NCBI GenBank assembly: GCA_009684515.1
Contig: WKKS01000001.1
Location: 496,001 to 560,000 of the forward strand
DNA: 64,000 nucleotides
Source of the DNA: Geobacter sp.
Lineage (GTDB): Bacteria > Desulfobacterota > Desulfuromonadia > Geobacterales > Pseudopelobacteraceae
Reading direction: 5' to 3'
How positions within the stretch are numbered: position 1 is the stretch's first letter; every line of letters starts with the position of its first letter. Below are positions 28,074 through 38,368 of the stretch, in pieces. A program made the position numbers and the translations under genes. The notes below the pieces were generated by a model, which searched no databases, was not told the origin of the DNA, and was given only the letters and a program-made list of their open reading frames with translations.

Positions 28074-28466
28074 ATGCATGGGGTGCTGATAGTGGACCAG
28101 GATCTGGACAGCCGCAGGCAGATGGCCGACATGTTCATAGGATCCGGCTACAATGTAATAGTCACCAACTCCGTGGCCAATGCCCTGCACGGCATACTGA
28201 AGAAGAGCGCACAAGTGGTTATTCTGGGGACGAGTTTCGAGGAGCTTAATGCAACCGAACTGATCCCTCTCCTCAAGCAGTGTAACAAAAAGTTATCAAT
28301 AATTCTTGTTGCGGCCGACACATCACTGCAGAGGATTAAAAAGCTGAGGACCGAGGGCATTTTCTACCATGCGCTAAAACCATCCGATGCCGATGACCGC
28401 AGGGAGATACTCCAGGCTGTTGAATGCGCCTTCAGAAACATGGAAAAGGGCAGTAGCGCCGATTAA
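28074..28466 (+). CDS. Receiver-like protein lacking the phospho-acceptor Asp
   Basis: A 130-residue single-domain protein with a CheY-like fold pattern: VLIVDQDLDSRRQM at strand 1, Thr/Ser in VAADTS after strand 4 and Lys in HALKPSD after strand 5. The strand-3 position that normally holds the phosphorylated Asp reads VVILGTS, so Gly52 or Thr53 replaces it. It should not be phosphorylated in the usual way and may be a constitutive or inhibitory partner of the sensor system. GGAG precedes the ATG at 28074; the longer frame overlaps copy 1. Confidence 0.7.
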   Translation: MHGVLIVDQDLDSRRQMADMFIGSGYNVIVTNSVANALHGILKKSAQVVILGTSFEELNATELIPLLKQCNKKLSIILVAADTSLQRIKKLRTEGIFYHALKPSDADDRREILQAVECAFRNMEKGSSAD

Positions 28467-28528
28467 ACAGAGAGTTACCGTTTCAGATTATAGAAACCGA
28501 TGTAAAACAAAAAAACAAGGGGGATGTC

Positions 28529-28765
28529 ATGAAAGCCAGCACCGTAAAAAATACGCTTATGATGACACTGGGCACCGCCTCAAGCGCCTTCGCGGCAAGC
28601 GGCGGCCGGGAGGACAACAGCGGGATATTTGTATGGATATTTCTCGGATTTTGCGCACTGATCGTTGTTGTCCAGGTCGTGCCGGCACTTTTGCTGTTCT
28701 TCGGCCTGGCCAAGGGACTCAGCAAAAACAAGGCAGCCGAGCCTGAAACCGTAAAAAGCAGGTAA
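28529..28765 (+). CDS. Small signal-bearing single-span membrane protein, copy 2
   Basis: A 78-residue relative of the protein at 27779: signal-like start ending SAFAASGG, an acidic stretch, a transmembrane segment (about 33-60) with VQVVPALLLFFGLAKGL, and a charged tail. AGGGGG precedes the ATG. Position between the receiver-like gene and the cytochrome genes suggests a part of the same membrane complex; I do not recognise a family. Confidence 0.7.
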   Translation: MKASTVKNTLMMTLGTASSAFAASGGREDNSGIFVWIFLGFCALIVVVQVVPALLLFFGLAKGLSKNKAAEPETVKSR

Positions 28766-28863
28766 TTGCTGTTTAACAGATTTGACTGTAGCACGGTAAG
28801 CAGCATCGCAGGTTCAATACACCTATCCGGAAATCAGTAACGCTCCGGAGAAAGAGGGTTAAT

Positions 28864-29946
28864 GTGAAAAGGATTCTCGCATGGAAAATGGCAGCCTTGA
28901 TGAGCGTGTTCTCGCTGCTGCCGGTTTCAATGTCAGCGGCGGCGGAATACGGCAACGACAAGTGCCTCTCCTGCCACGGCAAACCGGAGATCATCAAACA
29001 GGCAGGCCAAAGGATGTATCTGGATCCGGTCAAGTTTGCCACGACGACCCACTCCGTTATCGGCTGTCAAACCTGTCACGACACTTTGACTCCAACCCAC
29101 CCCGAGGACGGTTCAAGACCTGCCAAGGCAAGCTGCAAAGAATGCCATTCCGCGGTTCAGAGCGAGTATGCGGCCAGCCTGCACGGCAACAAAGCTACTT
29201 GCAACGACTGCCACAACCCTCATGAGGTTAAGCAGGTCATTGCCTCTTCCGGTGAAGAAATGAACGGAAAATGCGCCAAGTGCCACAGCCTGGGCAAGGT
29301 GGCCAAGAGCCACGCCAAGTGGCTGCCGCAGGCGGATCTGCACATTGAAGCGCTGCCGTGTGTCACCTGCCATACCAGCTCAAAAAACTATGTCATTACC
29401 CTGTCGATACAGAAAAGACAGCCTGGCAACACATCTTTTGAGGATTTCAAACTCGCGAAATACGAGGAGCTGATCGCCTTCAACCCGATTAACAATGACG
29501 TCAGCAGAATGATCGACAAAAACGGTGATCGCATCATTTCGCTCAAGGAGCTGAGGGAATTTAACTATGAGGTGCGCAAGAAGAACATGCGGCTGTGGGG
29601 GATGATGACCCCCGAGGTTGCCACCCACAGTTTCCAGATCCTTGAAAATCGCTGGGACTGCTCCTTCTGCCACGCTTCCGGACCAAAAGCCATGCAGAAG
29701 AGCGTTATGGCCTTCCCGGACATCACCGGCGGCTACACCAGACTTGAAGTTGAGAACGGCGCTGTTTTGGATCTGCTTTACGGAACACCGGATTTCTACA
29801 TGATGGGTTCCACCCGCAGCTCAGCTTTGAATATCCTGGGTGCTTTGATAATCGCCGGCGGCCTGATGATGCCGATCGGTCACGGCACCATGAGATTCCT
29901 GACCAGAAAAAACAGAAAGGGGCACACTGACAATGAAACACACTGA
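28864..29946 (+). CDS. cbcB: Seven-haem c-type cytochrome with C-terminal anchor (CbcB-like)
   Basis: A 360-residue periplasmic cytochrome held to the inner membrane. Signal peptide about 1-28; seven CxxCH motifs (CLSCH at residue 34, then CQTCH, CKECH, CNDCH, CAKCH, CVTCH, CSFCH); a C-terminal helix (about 320-342). Between haems 6 and 7 lies an EF-hand-like loop, D218-K-N-G-D222 to E229. Translation starts at a GTG. The gene overlaps the cytochrome b gene by 14 bases. As I recall, CbcB of G. sulfurreducens also has seven haems; together with CbcA it passes electrons from menaquinol to periplasmic cytochromes at low potential. Confidence 0.82.
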   Translation: MKRILAWKMAALMSVFSLLPVSMSAAAEYGNDKCLSCHGKPEIIKQAGQRMYLDPVKFATTTHSVIGCQTCHDTLTPTHPEDGSRPAKASCKECHSAVQSEYAASLHGNKATCNDCHNPHEVKQVIASSGEEMNGKCAKCHSLGKVAKSHAKWLPQADLHIEALPCVTCHTSSKNYVITLSIQKRQPGNTSFEDFKLAKYEELIAFNPINNDVSRMIDKNGDRIISLKELREFNYEVRKKNMRLWGMMTPEVATHSFQILENRWDCSFCHASGPKAMQKSVMAFPDITGGYTRLEVENGAVLDLLYGTPDFYMMGSTRSSALNILGALIIAGGLMMPIGHGTMRFLTRKNRKGHTDNETH

Positions 29947-30658
29947 ATATGTCTACCTCACTCCCATGCCGGTCAGAATCTGGCACTGGCTGAACGCTTT
30001 CGGAATCGTCACGCTCTGCATAACCGGCATAAACATCAGGTTTCCGGACGTCCTTAACATCTTCGGGACTTACAAAGCGGCCATCAGCCTCCACAACACC
30101 GCCGGAGTCGTGGTTTCGGTGTCGTACACCCTCTGGTTGTTCTATTACATTTTCGTAGCCGGCACCCTGGCAAAACTTTACATTCCCACAATCAGCGATA
30201 TCAAAACCGGCATCTTCCGCCAGGCCTTCTTCTATTTCTACAAATACTTCAAGGGGGATCCTAACCCTCACCACGGAACCCCTGACAACAAGTTCAACCC
30301 GATGCAGAAAGCGGCCTACCTGATGATTATGCTGGTGCTCCTGCCGCTGGTAATAGTTTCGGGGGTGTTACTGATGTATGTCGCCCCGCTGCGGGAAGTT
30401 ATCATGGTAATCGGCGGCATCAAGACTCTGGTAAGCATACACTTCCTGATCGCCTGCTGTTTCTGTGCGTTCCTCTTTGTACATATTTATCTGGCAACTC
30501 TGGGTCACACCCCGCTGGCTTACTTCAAACCGATGTGGGACGGCTGGGAAAAGGTTGAACATGCCGAACCGCATGGAGACGCGCACTCAAGCGGTCACCA
30601 TGAATTGACGGATGATGGTCACCCGGTTAAAGGTCATGCCTCCATGGGCGCAGCCTGA
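29933..30658 (+). CDS. cbcA: Cytochrome b subunit of the quinol oxidoreductase (CbcA-like)
   Basis: A 241-residue inner-membrane cytochrome b of the b561/hydrogenase-b type with four to five helices. Candidate haem b ligands are His in RIWHWLN (helix 1), ISLHNTAG (helix 2), SIHFLIA and LFVHIYL (later helices). A His-rich soluble tail (about 205-241) follows. Overlap with the seven-haem gene supports a two-subunit complex that oxidises menaquinol. The symbol follows the cbcBA-omcQ locus of G. sulfurreducens by gene order and haem counts, from memory. Confidence 0.82.
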   Translation: MKHTEYVYLTPMPVRIWHWLNAFGIVTLCITGINIRFPDVLNIFGTYKAAISLHNTAGVVVSVSYTLWLFYYIFVAGTLAKLYIPTISDIKTGIFRQAFFYFYKYFKGDPNPHHGTPDNKFNPMQKAAYLMIMLVLLPLVIVSGVLLMYVAPLREVIMVIGGIKTLVSIHFLIACCFCAFLFVHIYLATLGHTPLAYFKPMWDGWEKVEHAEPHGDAHSSGHHELTDDGHPVKGHASMGAA

Positions 30659-30708
30659 TTCTGAAGAGACACGTTTCTAAATTCACTGAAGATATACGGG
30701 AGGATTCC

Positions 30709-31707
30709 ATGCGTAGCTGCTTTTTGCCCACCATAAGCATGCTGATTTTAATGCTGATGAGTTGCATTGTTGCCGGAGCGGTCGAAATCAGAGATGTAAC
30801 TTTCACGACCAAAGGCGCCGGCAAGGTTATGTTCAGCCACAAGGAACATCTTAAGCAGGCTGGCATGACCAACAATTGCAATGCCTGCCATGACAGTATT
30901 TTTGCCATCCGGAAGAAAGTCAGCTACACAATGGCCGACATGGAAAAGGGCAAATCATGCGGAGCCTGCCATAATGGCTCAAAAGCGTTTTCCGTACAGG
31001 AGTGCGCCCGTTGTCATCATGTAAAGGAAATTACATATCCGGTTAAAGCGACCGGCGCCACTCACTTCAGCCATAAAAAGCATCTCGCAGCCGCTCCGGA
31101 CTGCAACGCCTGTCATCCGGCCCTGTTCAATGCCGGTCCCAACAAGCGGGTCACAATGGAAGAAATGTACAAAGGCAAGTCGTGCGGAGCATGCCACGAC
31201 GGCAAAAAAGGGTTCAGTATCCGGAACTGCTCCGGCTGTCACCCGGTCAAGGATTTGAAATTCTCGACGGGCAGTGCAGGCACGGTTGCCTTCAGCCACT
31301 CAAAACATGCCGCAAGCCTTTCCTGTGACAAGTGCCATACCGCTCTGTACGCAACAGCCCGCAGCAAGTCCAGGGTCAGTATGGCTCAAATGTACAAAGG
31401 CAAATCGTGCGGAGCATGCCACGACGGGAAGAATACTTTCGACATCAAGAGCTGTGGCAGCTGCCATCCGACATCTGACAAGAATTATGAAATAAAAGGG
31501 GCGGGCAATGTCATGTTCAGCCATAAGTCACACACCGGACTCTACGGCTGCGACAAATGCCACCCCAAACTATTTCCGACCGGCAAGGGCAAAACCAAAG
31601 TCAGCATGAAAGCGATGGAGAAGGGAAAATCATGCGGAGCATGCCATGATGGAAAAACGGCCTTTACAGTAGCGGAAAATTGCGCTACCTGTCACAAGAC
31701 ACATTAA
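30709..31707 (+). CDS. Twelve-haem periplasmic cytochrome of four c7-like repeats (OmcQ-like)
   Basis: A 332-residue exported cytochrome. After a signal peptide (about 1-24) come four repeats of about 80 residues; each has an FSHKxH segment, a CxxCH, the nearly invariant KGKSCGACHDGK, and a third CxxCH, giving twelve motifs. This is the triheme unit also seen in periplasmic c7 and nanowire-type cytochromes. It likely carries electrons away from the CbcBA-like complex. OmcQ, adjacent to cbcBA in G. sulfurreducens, is as I recall also a 12-haem protein. Confidence 0.88.
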   Translation: MRSCFLPTISMLILMLMSCIVAGAVEIRDVTFTTKGAGKVMFSHKEHLKQAGMTNNCNACHDSIFAIRKKVSYTMADMEKGKSCGACHNGSKAFSVQECARCHHVKEITYPVKATGATHFSHKKHLAAAPDCNACHPALFNAGPNKRVTMEEMYKGKSCGACHDGKKGFSIRNCSGCHPVKDLKFSTGSAGTVAFSHSKHAASLSCDKCHTALYATARSKSRVSMAQMYKGKSCGACHDGKNTFDIKSCGSCHPTSDKNYEIKGAGNVMFSHKSHTGLYGCDKCHPKLFPTGKGKTKVSMKAMEKGKSCGACHDGKTAFTVAENCATCHKTH

Positions 31708-31743
31708 TTTCCGGTTAATGTAGTCGCTGCAAATATCAATGAA

Positions 31744-31782
31744 GCAAGACCTCCGGAGATTATAATTCTCAGGAGGTCTTGC
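31744..31782 (+). terminator. Hairpin after the 12-haem cytochrome gene
   Basis: An 11-base-pair stem (GCAAGACCTCC at 31744-31754 with GGAGGTCTTGC at 31772-31782), whose loop contains a second dyad. The T run after it is weak, so it may slow rather than stop transcription into the kinase-less sensor gene, or stabilise the upstream mRNA. Confidence 0.45.
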
Positions 31783-31818
31783 CGGTTTAATCGGATCAAA
31801 AGACAGGAGTAACCAACC

Positions 31819-32658
31819 ATGTTTAAAAGCCTTGCAGGCCGGGCGCTGGTCCCGGTTGGAATAGCGGTTACCGGATTTGTTGTAGTCTGTTTTCTGCTGC
31901 TTTATTCTGCGATTAAAACAATCGTCGATCGTGACAGTGCGGTCAACGCTACGAATCTGGCTGACACGGTTCTCAAATCGGCCCGTTACGCCATGCTGAA
32001 GAACGACAAAGATATTTTGACGACCATCATTCACAACATCGGCCAGCAGAAGGGGGTCGAACATATCCGGATTTTCGATAAAAAGGGCGTGATCAACATC
32101 TCCACACGGAACGAAGAACTGAACCGTCAGGTTGACAAGACCGCCGATGGCTGCATCATTTGCCACGCCGGCCAGGTTCCCATGACCACACTCGGGAAGA
32201 TGGAACAGGTCAGGATCTTCAAAAACGGTCAGGGATCGGATGTCATCTCCATCACTGCTCCGATCTACAATGAGCCGGAGTGTTCAAATGCCTCCTGCCA
32301 CGTTCACCCGGCCGGACAAAAGGTGCTTGGAACTCTGGATATCGGACTTTCCAGAGAAGCTTTGCTGCATTCTCTGGCATCCATCAGAATCCAGATGATC
32401 ACCTTTACCCTGATGATCCTGGTCCTAACCGTCGGGGGAGTCACCGCGCTGCTGCTGAGAAGCGTCTTCCAACCGCTTCAGAAGCTGAGCAAACTGGCGC
32501 TGCAGGCTGAAAACAGCGAGCTTCCCGCAACACCTCCCGCCCACTTCCCGCGGGAACTTGACAGGATTGCCCAATCTCTTTACAAGCTAAGCCAGAAGTC
32601 GGGTTCAGCCAGCAGCAGATCCAAAACCCCAGGTCGCGATGTTGATCTCCCAAAATGA
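31819..32658 (+). CDS. Kinase-less haem-c sensor membrane protein
   Basis: A 279-residue protein with the sensor layout of the kinase at 24325 but no kinase domains. Transmembrane helix (about 9-32), extracytoplasmic domain (about 35-190) with C112-x-x-C115-H116 and C155-x4-C160-H161-x-H163, second helix (about 195-217), then a HAMP-like and Ser-rich tail. Conserved with the kinase: AMLKNDK, EHIR, and the CHVH-to-LGxLDI block. I infer it shares the signal and may compete with, tune or buffer the kinase. It lies at the end of the cytochrome operon. Confidence 0.75.
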   Translation: MFKSLAGRALVPVGIAVTGFVVVCFLLLYSAIKTIVDRDSAVNATNLADTVLKSARYAMLKNDKDILTTIIHNIGQQKGVEHIRIFDKKGVINISTRNEELNRQVDKTADGCIICHAGQVPMTTLGKMEQVRIFKNGQGSDVISITAPIYNEPECSNASCHVHPAGQKVLGTLDIGLSREALLHSLASIRIQMITFTLMILVLTVGGVTALLLRSVFQPLQKLSKLALQAENSELPATPPAHFPRELDRIAQSLYKLSQKSGSASSRSKTPGRDVDLPK

Positions 32659-32706
32659 GTTCGCAGACATAAACGGCTGCGGCCGCAAAGAAGCCATCAG
32701 AAAACC

Positions 32707-33246
32707 ATGCTAGAGAATTCCGAAAACCAGGCCGCGGTCGGCGCAACCACGGGCCAGAGCCAGCGCGAAACGTTGATCAGGGAGATAAGTGCTGATATCA
32801 AGCGCCTCTCGGCCTTCTCCAATCGCGGATTGTGGGCAGTATCGCTGTTCCTGCTTGTCAGCATGATGGCCTGGCGTAATTTCCCGCTGCTGCCGCTGCC
32901 GGACAGAGTGACAGCCCTATTGGGCGCTCCGCCACCACCCGGAATGATCAGCCTGGTGCTGTTGCTTTACACCTTTTCCGCCATCATTCTCAGTCTGTCG
33001 CGCATGATGGCAGCAATCGAACACAAAAGCAGTTTCTGCCATGTCGGATACCTGACCGCCTTTTTCCTGTTCTACCATTTTGCCAAGGCCCTTGATGACA
33101 ATTACTGGGCCGTTTTCGGAGCGGGAATAACCATTCTCAGCGTGGAAAGTTACCGGATCTGGAACTACTGCAGGGAAAATATCTCACGCAAACAGGAGCA
33201 ACTTGAGTTCGTGAAGAAGAACGGAAGGATGCCGGTGGAAGAATAA
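32707..33246 (+). CDS. Membrane protein of unknown function
   Basis: A 179-residue protein with a soluble N-terminus, about three to four hydrophobic segments (about 43-60, 78-97, 110-125 and 133-150) and a basic C-terminal helix (REQLEFVKKNGR-like). No family recognised. It follows the kinase-less sensor by 48 bases in the same direction and may belong to the cytochrome operon. The ribosome binding site before the ATG is poor. Confidence 0.6.
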   Translation: MLENSENQAAVGATTGQSQRETLIREISADIKRLSAFSNRGLWAVSLFLLVSMMAWRNFPLLPLPDRVTALLGAPPPPGMISLVLLLYTFSAIILSLSRMMAAIEHKSSFCHVGYLTAFFLFYHFAKALDDNYWAVFGAGITILSVESYRIWNYCRENISRKQEQLEFVKKNGRMPVEE

Positions 33247-33355
33247 GCCGCATCCCGCCGCAACCGGATTAAAATCAGTATCCGCTTCCAGACAGAACCA
33301 TCCGAAGCAAAATCGGCCGTACAAATCATTTCGAATCAAATCACCTCAAATCTCC

Positions 33356-33384
33356 TTGACAAAAGCGGGGGCACTTATTACCTT
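33356..33384 (+). promoter_or_regulatory. Sigma-70-type heat-shock promoter of hrcA
   Basis: TTGACA (33356-33361) and a TACCTT-type -10 (33379-33384) spaced by 17 bases, immediately upstream of the CIRCE operator. Confidence 0.55.
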
Positions 33385-33391
33385 TGGGTTG

Positions 33392-33418
33392 TTAGCACTC
33401 AAAGGTGGCGAGTGCTAT
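33392..33418 (+). promoter_or_regulatory. CIRCE operator (HrcA binding site)
   Basis: Inverted repeat TTAGCACTC (33392-33400), a 9-base spacer, and GAGTGCTAT (33410-33418). This matches the CIRCE consensus with one mismatch in the last base and lies 17 bases before hrcA, so HrcA represses its own operon. Confidence 0.95.
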
Positions 33419-33435
33419 TTTTTTGGGGTCAAGTC

Positions 33436-34467
33436 ATGGATGTCGAACTCTCAGCACGCAGCAGACAGATTCTTGAAGCGATTGTGGAAGACTACATTGC
33501 CACGGCCGAACCGGTCGGCAGCAGTGCTGTGGCGCGCCGCCATGCCATGACGCTATCCTCGGCCACTGTGCGCAACGTCATGTCCAATCTGGAAGAGATG
33601 GGGCTGCTGACATCGCCGCACACCTCCGCCGGCAGAATCCCGACTGAAAAAGCATATCGTTTTTATGTCGATTCCCTGGTAGCTCTGCGCCGGGTCAGCC
33701 GGGATGAGAAACGCCAGATCATAACCCATTGCCGCAGAGGCGGCGCCGGCCTTTCTGACATCCTCAAGGAGACCAGCCGCACCCTGTCGCAACTTTCCAA
33801 TTACATGGGCATCGTGGTGGCTCCCAGCTTCAATTCGGATGTTTTCCGTCACATTGAATTCATCCGCATTGGCCAACGTAAAATCCTGGCCATACTGGTT
33901 TCCAGTAACGGCGCCGTCCAGAACCGTCTGATAGAAACGGCAGAGGATCATGACCCGGAAGAGCTGGTCAGAATGGGCAACTATCTCAATGAGATGATGC
34001 AGGGTCTGACTATCACCCAGGCGCGGGAGCGTGTTCTGTCAGAAATGAAGAACGAAAAAAACCAGTATGACCGTCTCATGTCCCGTGCGTTAAGCATCAG
34101 TGAGCAGGCGGTCGCAGTGGATGGCGACGAAATTTTCGTCGAAGGACAGGCCCGCATCCTTGATCAGCCGGAATTCAGCGATGCGGCCAGAATGAAAGAG
34201 ATTTACGAAGCATTCGAGAAGAAGGGAATCCTTCTGCAACTGCTGTCACGCTGCATGTCTGCGGACGGAGTACAGATTTACATCGGGTCGGAAACTTCCC
34301 TCAGCAGGACAGCGGGAGTCAGCCTGATCACCTCCCGCTTCGTGACCGGCAGCAACACGGTCGGAATGCTGGGAGTCATCGGACCTACCCGAATGGGATA
34401 CTCCAGCGTCATACCGATCGTAGATTACACAGCCAGGATGGTCAGCCGACTTTTAAGCGAAGGGTAG
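33436..34467 (+). CDS. hrcA: Heat-inducible transcription repressor HrcA
   Basis: A 343-residue repressor that binds CIRCE. N-terminal winged helix (LSARSRQILEAIVEDYIATA, SSATVRNVMSNLEEMGLL, HTSAGRIPTEKAYRFYVDSL) and C-terminal inducer domain with GPTRMGYSSVIPIVDYTARM near the end. ATG at 33436 was chosen for its GGGGT upstream and the fit to family N-termini. First gene of hrcA-grpE-dnaK-dnaJ. Confidence 0.97.
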   Translation: MDVELSARSRQILEAIVEDYIATAEPVGSSAVARRHAMTLSSATVRNVMSNLEEMGLLTSPHTSAGRIPTEKAYRFYVDSLVALRRVSRDEKRQIITHCRRGGAGLSDILKETSRTLSQLSNYMGIVVAPSFNSDVFRHIEFIRIGQRKILAILVSSNGAVQNRLIETAEDHDPEELVRMGNYLNEMMQGLTITQARERVLSEMKNEKNQYDRLMSRALSISEQAVAVDGDEIFVEGQARILDQPEFSDAARMKEIYEAFEKKGILLQLLSRCMSADGVQIYIGSETSLSRTAGVSLITSRFVTGSNTVGMLGVIGPTRMGYSSVIPIVDYTARMVSRLLSEG

Positions 34468-34500
34468 CCGTCAACTAAATTTCCAAAGGACACATGGAAC

Positions 34501-35055
34501 ATGGAACAAAAGAACAACACAGACATTATTGCCGATGAAGTTCCTGAAGAGCTTGAAAACAATACTGCAGAGCCAGCCGCCGACGTAGCGCTGACTCTGG
34601 AAGAGCAACTGCAGGCCAAGGAAAAGGAAGCGCGTGAAAACTGGGATCGTTTCGTGCGCGAAAGAGCCGACCTGGAGAATTACCGCAAGCGGGTCAACCG
34701 TGAAAAAGAGGAACTTCTCAATTACGGCAACAAATCATTGATCGAAGAGATTCTTCCGGTCATCGACAATCTGGAGCGGGCGCTTTCACACGCTTCGGAA
34801 GACGGCCTGGGGGCTTTGGTGGAAGGCATCCAGCTGACGCATGGCATGTTGCTGAACGCGCTAAAAAAATTCAACGTGACGCCGATTGAAGCCGCCGGAG
34901 CGCCCTTTGACTCCGCCTTTCATCAGGCCATGGCCCAGGTGCCGTCCGATGAACATGCCCCCAACACGGTCGTTGAGGAATATCAAAAAGGCTATATGCT
35001 CAAGGAGCGGTTGCTGCGCCCCGCCATGGTTACCGTGGCCACGGCCACAAAATAA
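34501..35055 (+). CDS. grpE: Nucleotide exchange factor GrpE
   Basis: A 184-residue DnaK co-chaperone: acidic N-terminus, long coiled helix (about 40-100, [20 protein letters not shown]), and the beta domain with [20 protein letters not shown] near the C-terminus. Lies between hrcA and dnaK in the heat-shock operon. Confidence 0.97.
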   Translation: MEQKNNTDIIADEVPEELENNTAEPAADVALTLEEQLQAKEKEARENWDRFVRERADLENYRKRVNREKEELLNYGNKSLIEEILPVIDNLERALSHASEDGLGALVEGIQLTHGMLLNALKKFNVTPIEAAGAPFDSAFHQAMAQVPSDEHAPNTVVEEYQKGYMLKERLLRPAMVTVATATK

Positions 35056-35135
35056 TTTTTTCAACAGGCCTTGTTTTTTAAGAAACGGATGAATACTTTA
35101 ACAATAGAGGAATTACAAAGGAGGAGTATAAAGTC

Positions 35136-37052
<1,917 letters not shown>

Positions 37053-37053
37053 T

Positions 37054-37108
37054 CCGGCCTACTGGCCGGTATGACACCGTAGGGACGGGTTATTAAACCC
37101 GCCCCTAC
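37054..37108. repeat. Two tandem hairpins, the second REP-like, between dnaK and dnaJ
   Basis: CCGGCC-TACT-GGCCGG (37054-37069) is followed by GTAGGGACGGGTT (37079-37091), loop ATTA, AACCCGCCCCTAC (37096-37108). The second resembles dispersed GTAGGG(G)CGGGTT palindromes I associate with Geobacter-type genomes. In this place they could set the dnaK to dnaJ expression ratio. Confidence 0.5.
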
Positions 37109-37137
37109 ATTCATTTTGAAACCAAAGGAACCCGACT

Positions 37138-38259
37138 GTGGCAAACGCAGAAAAACGCGATTATTATGAAGTACTTGGCGTCCATAAAAACGCCTCTGAA
37201 ACCGAAATCAAGAAAGCCTACCGCAAACAGGCGATCCAGTTCCACCCGGATAAAAATCCGGGTGACAAGGCTGCCGAGGACAAGTTCAAGGAGGCCTCGG
37301 AGGCTTACGAGATTTTATCCGACGGCCAGAAACGGGCTCATTATGACCAGTTCGGGCACGCCGGCATGTCCGGGGCCGGCGGGTTTTCAGGTGGCGGCTT
37401 TGGAGCAGGCACCCCGTTTGGCGACATCTTCGGTGATATATTCGGCGACATCTTCGGTGGCGGCGGTGGACGAGGACGGTCTCAAGGAAGACGCGGCGAC
37501 GATCTGCTTTATAATATGGAGATCAGCTTTGAAGAGGCCGCATTCGGGGTCGAAAAAAAGATCGAGGTTCCATTCGCCAAGCGTTGTGGCACCTGCAGCG
37601 GCTCAGGCTCTAAACCGGGCACAGACCCGAAAGTCTGCCCAACCTGCCGCGGAGCTGGCCAGGTGCGCTATCAACAGGGTTTTTTCAGTGTCAGCAAAAC
37701 TTGCGGACAATGTAACGGAGAGGGAAAGGTGGTCGAGGACCCCTGCCCCGATTGCCGCGGCAAAGGCAGCACCAAGGACACTAAAACCCTGTCGGTCAAG
37801 GTTCCGGGTGGAGTCGAAACCGGCTCGCGCCTGAAATTGACCAATGAAGGCGGCCAGGGCAAAGGTGGTCCGAATGGCGATCTCTATGTTGCAATCAGCG
37901 TAAAGGAACATTCATTGTTCCAGCGTGAGGACAACAATGTGATCTGCGAGATACCGATCAGCTTCATCCAGGCTTCGCTGGGGTGTGAATTTGATGTCCC
38001 GACTCTGGATGGTAAAGTCGCCATGAAAATACCGGAGGGGACTCAATCCGGAAAAGTTTATCGCCTGAAAGGCAAAGGGATTCCATCACTGCAGGGCTAC
38101 GGGCGTGGAGATCAGCTGGTTGTTATCAGGGTCGAGACTCCCACCAACCTCAACCGAAAGCAGAAAGACCTGCTGGAAGAGTTTGCCAAGATCAGCGGTG
38201 AGGACGTGCATCCGCTGAAAAAGGGGTTTGTCGACAAAGTCATGGATTTCCTCAGCTGA
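37138..38259 (+). CDS. dnaJ: Chaperone DnaJ
   Basis: A 373-residue type I Hsp40: J-domain (1-70, HPD motif in FHPDKNPG), a Gly/Phe region (about 75-115), four CxxCxGxG zinc repeats ([32 protein letters not shown]), and C-terminal substrate domains. Starts at GTG with AAAGGAA upstream. Last gene of the heat-shock operon, closed by the terminator at 38266-38291. Confidence 0.98.
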   Translation: MANAEKRDYYEVLGVHKNASETEIKKAYRKQAIQFHPDKNPGDKAAEDKFKEASEAYEILSDGQKRAHYDQFGHAGMSGAGGFSGGGFGAGTPFGDIFGDIFGDIFGGGGGRGRSQGRRGDDLLYNMEISFEEAAFGVEKKIEVPFAKRCGTCSGSGSKPGTDPKVCPTCRGAGQVRYQQGFFSVSKTCGQCNGEGKVVEDPCPDCRGKGSTKDTKTLSVKVPGGVETGSRLKLTNEGGQGKGGPNGDLYVAISVKEHSLFQREDNNVICEIPISFIQASLGCEFDVPTLDGKVAMKIPEGTQSGKVYRLKGKGIPSLQGYGRGDQLVVIRVETPTNLNRKQKDLLEEFAKISGEDVHPLKKGFVDKVMDFLS

Positions 38260-38265
38260 GGCACT

Positions 38266-38291
38266 GTGAGCCCGCTTTAAAGCGGGCTCAC
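38266..38291 (+). terminator. Intrinsic terminator of the heat-shock operon
   Basis: A perfect palindrome of 26 bases, half-site GTGAGCCCGCTTT, followed by TTATTT, seven bases after the dnaJ stop. Confidence 0.75.
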
Positions 38292-38368
38292 TTATTTCCT
38301 TGCCTACATTCGGTATATATTTTAATATTCATGCTGTTGCGGCTACCGGTTTTATGGGAGAGAGCTAA

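Noticed and set aside
30709-31707. Direct repeats that might suggest a CRISPR or a mobile repeat
   Set aside because: They are in frame, about 240 bases long and encode the triheme unit of a cytochrome.
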